Positions 59,657 to 64,000 of a stretch of DNA of 64,000 nucleotides are shown piece after piece (the stretch's first letter is position 1; each line of letters opens with the position of its first letter). Location: assembly GCA_900546825.1 (NCBI GenBank), contig UREE01000001.1, positions 27,330 to 91,329 on the forward strand, in the 5' to 3' direction. The notes under the pieces were generated by a model, which was given only the letters and a program-made list of their open reading frames with translations, ran no database searches and was not told where the DNA came from. The DNA comes from an uncultured Collinsella sp. GTDB lineage: Bacteria; Actinomycetota; Coriobacteriia; Coriobacteriales; Coriobacteriaceae. A program made the position numbers and the translations under genes.

Positions 59657-59684
59657 GGCTCACACGACACGCTTACAAATTTAG

Positions 59685-59858
59685 GTCTAATACTTTTCCG
59701 CGAAGTGAACGAGCAAAAATGAGCCCCCGAAGCATCGACACTTTATGGGAACCATTTCCTGCGGTTTCATTAAGATTTTCCTGCGGTTTTGGCGCCAAAA
59801 AATGTCGATGCTTCGGGGGTCCAAAATAGGTCGTTCACTTCGCGGAAAAGTATTAGAC
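59685..59858. repeat. 174-bp element with perfect 28-bp terminal inverted repeats
   Basis: Positions 59685-59712 and 59831-59858 are exact inverted copies over 28 bp (they start GTCTAATACTTTTCC and end GGAAAAGTATTAGAC). Nested inside are exact 17-bp inverted copies at 59724-59740 and 59803-59819 (CCCCCGAAGCATCGACA and its complement). The centre holds a direct repeat TTTCCTGCGGTTT. It lies between the convergent ldh and SIS genes and their terminators. No reading frame inside looks real. It could be a MITE-like element or a regulatory hairpin. Confidence 0.8.
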
Positions 59859-59896
59859 TTCGTTTTCGCGCAGACACGAATCCGGCCGCCACAACG

Positions 59897-59928
59897 CAAA
59901 AAGGGGCCCGCGCGCAGCGCAGACCCCG
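59897..59928 (-). terminator. Terminator of the recQ-gntR-SIS operon
   Basis: On the minus strand GGGGTCTGCGC, loop TGC, GCGCGGGCCCC followed by TTTTTG, just past the SIS gene. Confidence 0.8.
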
Positions 59929-59951
59929 TCAAAAAAGATAATTCCCGTTAC

Positions 59952-60920
59952 CTAGTACTGCTCGATGCCCATGTAGCGACGAACCTCGGGGCTGTGGTCG
60001 AACACCTTGCCGCGGGCGGCGCGCAGCTCGCAGCTCATGTTGTAGAAGAAGATCGGCTCCAGGTACGAACGCACGCTGGCAGGCACGTCGCCCACGCCGT
60101 ACTCGAGTGCGTCGAGCACCATGACCGTATCGGTGTGCGTGTTGAGGAACGCCAGCGCGCGCTCCTCCATGGGGCGGCACTCGCCCGATCCGAGCTGCAC
60201 AAAGTAGAACACGCCGGGCTCGGTGGCTTCGAACGGGCCGTGGAAGTACTCGCCGGAGTGGATGTAGCAGCAGTGCTGCCACTGCATCTCCATGAGCGAG
60301 CAGATGGCCATGGCGTAGGTCTGGCTAAAGTTGGGGCCGGATCCCAGGATGTAGAAGAACTCGTGCTGCTGGCAGAGCTCGGCAAAGCGATCGCCCAGCT
60401 CGGCGTTGACCTTCTCGCGGGCGGCGGGCAGCAGCGCGTCCATCTGCTTAAGGCCGGCATACATGTCGGCGAGCGCCTCGTAGCCCTCCTGCTGGTCGAG
60501 CAGCTCGGCAGCCATTAGCACGCCAATGCCCTGCGGGACCTCGGCCTGCGACTCGCCCTTGCCCCACGGATAGACCCAGGTGGTCCACTTGCCGTTGTCG
60601 ATCTTGGAGCCCGCGTAGTCGGTCATAGTCACGACCTCGGCGCCGGCGGCGAGCGCCATCTCGCAGGCATCGACAACCTCCTGCGTATTGCCGCTGTGGC
60701 TGCAGGCGACGACGAGCGACTTCGGCCCCAGGCTCTTGGGCGCCATCAGGCAAAACTCCCGTGCCGTGTAGACCGTCGAGGCAAACGTGGTGGCCTCGCG
60801 CTTGAGCAGCTCGTTAGCCGGCATCAGGTCGATCATCGAACCGCCGCAGGCGATCCAAAAGACGTTCTCGATCTTACCCTTGCGCTCGATAATTTCCTGA
60901 ATCAGATCGTGTGCGTTCAC
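59952..60920 (-). CDS. SIS-domain sugar-phosphate deglycase (FrlB-like)
   Basis: A 322-residue protein with two SIS domains. The first has FWIACGGSMIDLMPANELL and VVACSHSGNTQEVVDACE, the second FFYILGSGPNFSQTYAMAIC and HSGEYFHGPFEATEP. This is the pattern of FrlB and related deglycases that split fructoselysine- or glucoselysine-6-phosphate into sugar phosphate and amine; the exact substrate is open. GTG start at 60920 behind AAGGAGGAGCGTCACC. It follows the gntR gene by 144 bases with operator-like repeats between. Confidence 0.85.
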   Translation of the reverse strand: MNAHDLIQEIIERKGKIENVFWIACGGSMIDLMPANELLKREATTFASTVYTAREFCLMAPKSLGPKSLVVACSHSGNTQEVVDACEMALAAGAEVVTMTDYAGSKIDNGKWTTWVYPWGKGESQAEVPQGIGVLMAAELLDQQEGYEALADMYAGLKQMDALLPAAREKVNAELGDRFAELCQQHEFFYILGSGPNFSQTYAMAICSLMEMQWQHCCYIHSGEYFHGPFEATEPGVFYFVQLGSGECRPMEERALAFLNTHTDTVMVLDALEYGVGDVPASVRSYLEPIFFYNMSCELRAARGKVFDHSPEVRRYMGIEQY

Positions 60921-60976
60921 GGTGACGCTCCTCCTTGTGTGGCGGCTTTGAGCGACGGCAGCTCGTACCTGCGGTC

Positions 60977-61055
60977 GTTCTATGTTGTCCTATTTATAAC
61001 ACGTGTAATAACGCCCGTGAAGTCATCCCGGCAAATTTGTTCTATGTTGTTCTAT
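60977..61055 (-). promoter_or_regulatory. Paired GTTCTATGTTGT repeats before the SIS gene
   Basis: GTTCTATGTTGTCCTAT at 60977-60993 and GTTCTATGTTGTTCTAT at 61039-61055 differ at one base and lie 62 bp apart, about six helical turns. They sit between the gntR-type regulator and the SIS gene and are likely operators of that regulator. A TTATAAAT stretch between them could be a -10 box. Confidence 0.65.
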
Positions 61056-61064
61056 CTGTGGACG

Positions 61065-61820
61065 TTAGATGTCGAACACGTAGCGCGAGCCCACGATCTT
61101 TTGACGACCGAGCAGTAGAGGGCGTCCGCCGGCGTCGGTAAAGTAGGCCTCCATATAGAAGAGCGGCTCGCCGACCGGCACCTCCAGCAGCGGGGCCGCA
61201 TGGGCATCCGCCAGCGCAATCTCCACGGTGCAGGGGTCGGACTTGAGCGGCGCGCGACCCGAATGCTCGGCAACGAGCGAGAAGATCGAGTTGTCGGCGA
61301 GGTCCTTATCGGCAAGCGTCTGCAGGTAGGGATGGTCGGCGAGCACAAAGGCGTTGTTCTCGAGCATGACGGGCACGCCGTCTGCCGTGCGCACGCGCTC
61401 GACCACAATGAGCTCGCAGCCGGGTTCCACGCCAAAAAACGCCGCGTCCTCGTGCGTCGCCGCAACCACCGTGCGCGACACCAAGCGCGCTCCGGCCACC
61501 ATGTCGTTGGCGGCGCAACCCTCGGAAAAGCTCTGGACGTCGCCTTTCTGGACAATCTTGCGCTTGAGCTTGGGGGCGCACACGAAGGTGCCCCTCCCCT
61601 GCTGGCGGTTGAGGTACCCCGCGCGCGACAGCTCCTCGATGGCGCGGCGCACGGTAATGCGCCCCACGCCGTAGGACTTCGCGAGCTCTATCTCGGAAGG
61701 AATGCGCGAGCCGGGCGCGTACACGCCGCGTGCGATCTCGCCCTTCAGGTCGTCCATGACCTGCTGGTACAGCGGCACGGCGGACACGTCAGTGCGGTCA
61801 GTTTTATCGTCGAAAGCCAT
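61065..61820 (-). CDS. GntR-family transcriptional regulator with UTRA domain
   Basis: A 251-residue regulator. The N-terminal winged helix has VPLYQQVMDDLKGEIARGVY, SRIPSEIELAKSYGVGRITV and RRAIEELSRAGYLNRQQGRG. The UTRA ligand domain follows, with GVEPGCELIVVERVRTADGV and VGEPLFYMEAYFTDAGGRPL. It likely senses a sugar amine or phosphate and controls the SIS gene. ATG follows GGAGCGTAACG and is 2 bases past the recQ stop, so translation is coupled. Confidence 0.92.
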   Translation of the reverse strand: MAFDDKTDRTDVSAVPLYQQVMDDLKGEIARGVYAPGSRIPSEIELAKSYGVGRITVRRAIEELSRAGYLNRQQGRGTFVCAPKLKRKIVQKGDVQSFSEGCAANDMVAGARLVSRTVVAATHEDAAFFGVEPGCELIVVERVRTADGVPVMLENNAFVLADHPYLQTLADKDLADNSIFSLVAEHSGRAPLKSDPCTVEIALADAHAAPLLEVPVGEPLFYMEAYFTDAGGRPLLLGRQKIVGSRYVFDI

Positions 61821-61822
61821 CG

Positions 61823-63805
61823 TTACGCTCCATCCCGTGCATGCTCGGACTCAAACTCTTCAATCGCCGCCATAAACTGCTCGCCAAAGGCGTCGGCCTT
61901 TTTCTCGCCAATGCCGTTGACCTGGACAAGCTCGTCGCGCGTCTGCGGGCGTAGACGGCACAGACCGCGCAGGGCCTTGTCGGAAAAGACCATGTACGGC
62001 GCCATCTCCAGCTCGGTCGAGATCTCCTTGCGCAGGGCGCGTAGGCGCTCGAACAGCTCGGCATCGTCGCCCACGCGCGGGCGCTGATCCAGCTCGGCCT
62101 CCTCGCGCAGCAGATCCACCGCACGGCGGGCGCGGGCCGAGGCCTTGTGCTTGGACGCGCGACGCTTAACGGTAAAGGCAAACGCCTCGTCCTCGACCTC
62201 GCCGGCACGCGGGCCCAGGCCCACGACCGGGTACTGCCCCTGCGAGGTGACCAAATAACCGCGGCCGCACAGCTGGCCAATGATGTCCTTGATGCGCCCG
62301 ACCGATTCGCTCGACAGCTTACCGTAGCCGCGGTCCTCGTCCAGATGCATCTGGCGAATGCGCTCGGTGTTGCCGCCGTGAAGCACATCGGCGATGAGCG
62401 ACTTGCCAAAGCGCATGGGGCGCGTGGCCACATAGCGCACGGCGGCGCGAGCCATACCGGTGACGTCCTCGACCTCGAACTGCGTGAGGCAGTTGCTGCA
62501 GTTGCCACAGCCCTCGGCGTCGTCTGTGGCGGTGGCGCCCGCACCAGCCGCAGCAGCATGCTCGGCCGCGGCCTCGTCGCCAAAGTAGCGCAGCATATAT
62601 TCGCGCAGGCAGCCGGTAGTATTGCAGTAGCCCTCCATCTGGCTGAGCAGACGATATCGATTCTGGAGCGCCCATGCGCGCTGCTCGTCGTCGAGCGCCT
62701 CGTCGGCCGCATCGCCGCGGTCGATCAAAAAGCGGCGCATGCGAAAATCGTTGCCGCTCCACAGCAGGTGGCAGCTGGCCGGATCGCCATCGCGACCGGC
62801 GCGGCCCGCCTCCTGGTAGTAGGCCTCGATGCTCTCGGGCACGTTGTTGTGGATGACATAGCGCACGTTGGGCTTGTCGATACCCATGCCAAAGGCGTTG
62901 GTGGCGACCATCACCTGAATGTCGTCGTCGATAAAGGCGCGCTGGCTTTGACGACGGGCGTCGTTGCCCATGCCGGCATGATAGCGGCCAACACGAATGC
63001 CGCTGGGGCCCAGCGCCTCGGCAAGCTCGCCTGCCAGCGCATCGACTGTCTTGCGGGTCGAGCAATACACGATGCCGCTCTCGCTCGAATGCGCGATCAC
63101 ATAGTCGCGCACCCACGCGGTCTTAGCCTTGTCGCCCATCTCCTCGCAGCCAAAGTAGAGGTTCTTGCGATCGAAGCCCGTCACCACCGTCGCCGGGTTT
63201 TGGAGGCCGAGCATCTGCTGAATGTCCGCACGCACGCGCTCAGTCGCTGTAGCGGTAAAGGCCGCCACGATGGGGCGCTGCGGCAGGGAATCGATAAACT
63301 CGCGAATCTGCAGGTAGGCGGGGCGGAAATCCTGACCCCATTGGCTCACGCAGTGGGCCTCGTCAATGGCCACGAGCGGAACGCCGATGCCGCCTTCGGC
63401 CGCAGCTTCCTGCGCAAAGGCCAGAAAACGCGGCTCGAGCAGGCGCTCAGGTGCCACATACATAAGCTGGTAGCGACCCTCGCGCGCCCGCTTGAGCACG
63501 GTATTTTGCTGAGCCGGCGTAAGGCTGGAGTTGAGATAACTGGGTCGCGCACCCGCCGCGAGCAACGCACGGGTCTGGTCCTCCATAAGCGACAGCAGCG
63601 GACTCACCACAAAGGTGATGCCGGGCAGCATGAGCGCAGGCACCTGGTAGCAAATGGACTTGCCGGCACCTGTGGGCATAACGCCGAGTGCATCGCGGCC
63701 GGCAAGGATCGCATCGACCATGCGGTCCTGCCCCGGGCGAAACGAGGTGTAGCCAAAATAGGCGCCGAGCGTGTCGAGCGCCATCTGCTGCATGCTATCG
63801 GTCAT
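61823..63805 (-). CDS. recQ: RecQ-family DNA helicase
   Basis: A 660-residue 3'-5' helicase. Q motif GYTSFRPGQDRMV, Walker A MPTGAGKSICYQ, DEAH (AIDEAHCVSQWGQDFRP), TATATERV, motif V ATNAFGMGIDKPNVR, motif VI QEAGRAGRDG, the zinc cluster CNTTGCLREYMLRYFGDE then CGNCSNC, an RQC winged helix, and a C-terminal HRDC (RLRPQTRDELVQVNGIGEKK). ATG follows TTAGGAAACC. It is the first gene of the recQ-gntR-SIS unit. Array D of the CCACGCTC family lies upstream. Confidence 0.96.
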   Translation of the reverse strand: MTDSMQQMALDTLGAYFGYTSFRPGQDRMVDAILAGRDALGVMPTGAGKSICYQVPALMLPGITFVVSPLLSLMEDQTRALLAAGARPSYLNSSLTPAQQNTVLKRAREGRYQLMYVAPERLLEPRFLAFAQEAAAEGGIGVPLVAIDEAHCVSQWGQDFRPAYLQIREFIDSLPQRPIVAAFTATATERVRADIQQMLGLQNPATVVTGFDRKNLYFGCEEMGDKAKTAWVRDYVIAHSSESGIVYCSTRKTVDALAGELAEALGPSGIRVGRYHAGMGNDARRQSQRAFIDDDIQVMVATNAFGMGIDKPNVRYVIHNNVPESIEAYYQEAGRAGRDGDPASCHLLWSGNDFRMRRFLIDRGDAADEALDDEQRAWALQNRYRLLSQMEGYCNTTGCLREYMLRYFGDEAAAEHAAAAGAGATATDDAEGCGNCSNCLTQFEVEDVTGMARAAVRYVATRPMRFGKSLIADVLHGGNTERIRQMHLDEDRGYGKLSSESVGRIKDIIGQLCGRGYLVTSQGQYPVVGLGPRAGEVEDEAFAFTVKRRASKHKASARARRAVDLLREEAELDQRPRVGDDAELFERLRALRKEISTELEMAPYMVFSDKALRGLCRLRPQTRDELVQVNGIGEKKADAFGEQFMAAIEEFESEHARDGA

Positions 63806-63901
63806 GGTTTCCTAACGTCAGAATCATCTGCCGCCGATTATACGCCGCCACGCGGACCAGTGCCGCACGGCTACCGGCCACGGGCAATACGATCCAAGGC
63901 G

Positions 63902-63930
63902 GATGAGCGTGGAAACGTCGCTGGTTGAGC
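63902..63930. repeat. CCACGCTC unit D
   Basis: GATGAGCGTGGAAACGTCG is one unit of the CCACGCTC family in the same orientation as the first units of the other arrays. It is near the end of the window, so more may follow. Confidence 0.5.
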
Positions 63931-63966
63931 ATGAGTCAGCGAAAACGCCCCTAAGCGAGCAAGGTG

Positions 63967-64000
63967 ACGTGAAAGAGGAGGGAAGCGTACTTTGGTACGC
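63967..64000. repeat. Left part of the pheST-type palindrome, cut by the window end
   Basis: ACGTGAAAGAGGAGGGAAGC and the following GTACTTTGGTACGC repeat the centre of the palindrome at 37338-37444 (GTGAAAGAGGAGCGACGCGT and TACTAAAGGTACGC). The right arm lies outside the window. Confidence 0.7.

Overview
The window looks like a chromosome segment of a high-GC, Gram-positive anaerobe, most likely a Coriobacteriia gut bacterium of the Collinsella type. This is inference from GC content, codon use, a compact Tad pilus locus without secretin genes, a T-box in front of pheST, and many repeats next to tRNA genes. No rRNA or other species marker is present, so the genus is not proven.

Layout. 1-9.97 kb: tRNA-Ser, tRNA-Arg and tRNA-Leu, a TPR-like protein, serS, a 57-residue membrane protein, proC, an SPFH protein with rlmH, and tatD/rsmA. 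10-13.7 kb: metG, rsmI and a GH5-like protein that seems to lack its acid/base glutamate. 14-14.8 kb: tRNA-Phe and a toxin-antitoxin pair whose toxin frame is broken. 14.8-24.4 kb: a complete minus-strand Tad/Flp pilus operon (cpaB, tadZ, tadA, tadB, tadC, Flp pilin, TadE-like pseudopilins, a large TadG-like protein, a DUF192 protein). 24.6-34.5 kb: rsgA, a calcium-type P-ATPase, pyk, a phospholipase C-like protein and a CbiMQO metal uptake system. 34.8-44.4 kb: pheT and pheS behind a Phe T-box, an M32 carboxypeptidase, glmM and a DUF4012 envelope protein. 44.6-57 kb: an EamA transporter and tRNA-Val, then a looser accessory stretch (DUF5710 protein, zinc ribbon, HNH endonuclease, AlbA/Schlafen-type ATPase, M16C protease, hicAB, 5-formyl-THF cyclo-ligase, AbiEi-like protein). 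57.4-63.8 kb: metA, ldh, and recQ-gntR-SIS deglycase.

Most genes are housekeeping. What stands out is an unusually rich set of short intergenic repeats in several families. They are: (1) a core of about 110 bp next to tRNA genes, bracketed by duplicated tRNA 3' ends and terminators; (2) arrays of a CCACGCTC motif, two of which bracket the AbiEi-like gene; (3) a long palindrome inside the pheS-pheT gap, with a second partial copy at the right edge; (4) hairpins carrying GGGACAGG; (5) a multi-branched hairpin in 3' UTRs whose stems covary between two copies; (6) a 174-bp element with perfect 28-bp terminal inverted repeats. None encodes a transposase or integrase here. These repeats, with operator-like repeats shared by the AbiEi-like gene and the pilus operon, are the best candidates for undescribed biology.

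All functions are read from motifs in the translated sequence. No database search was run.
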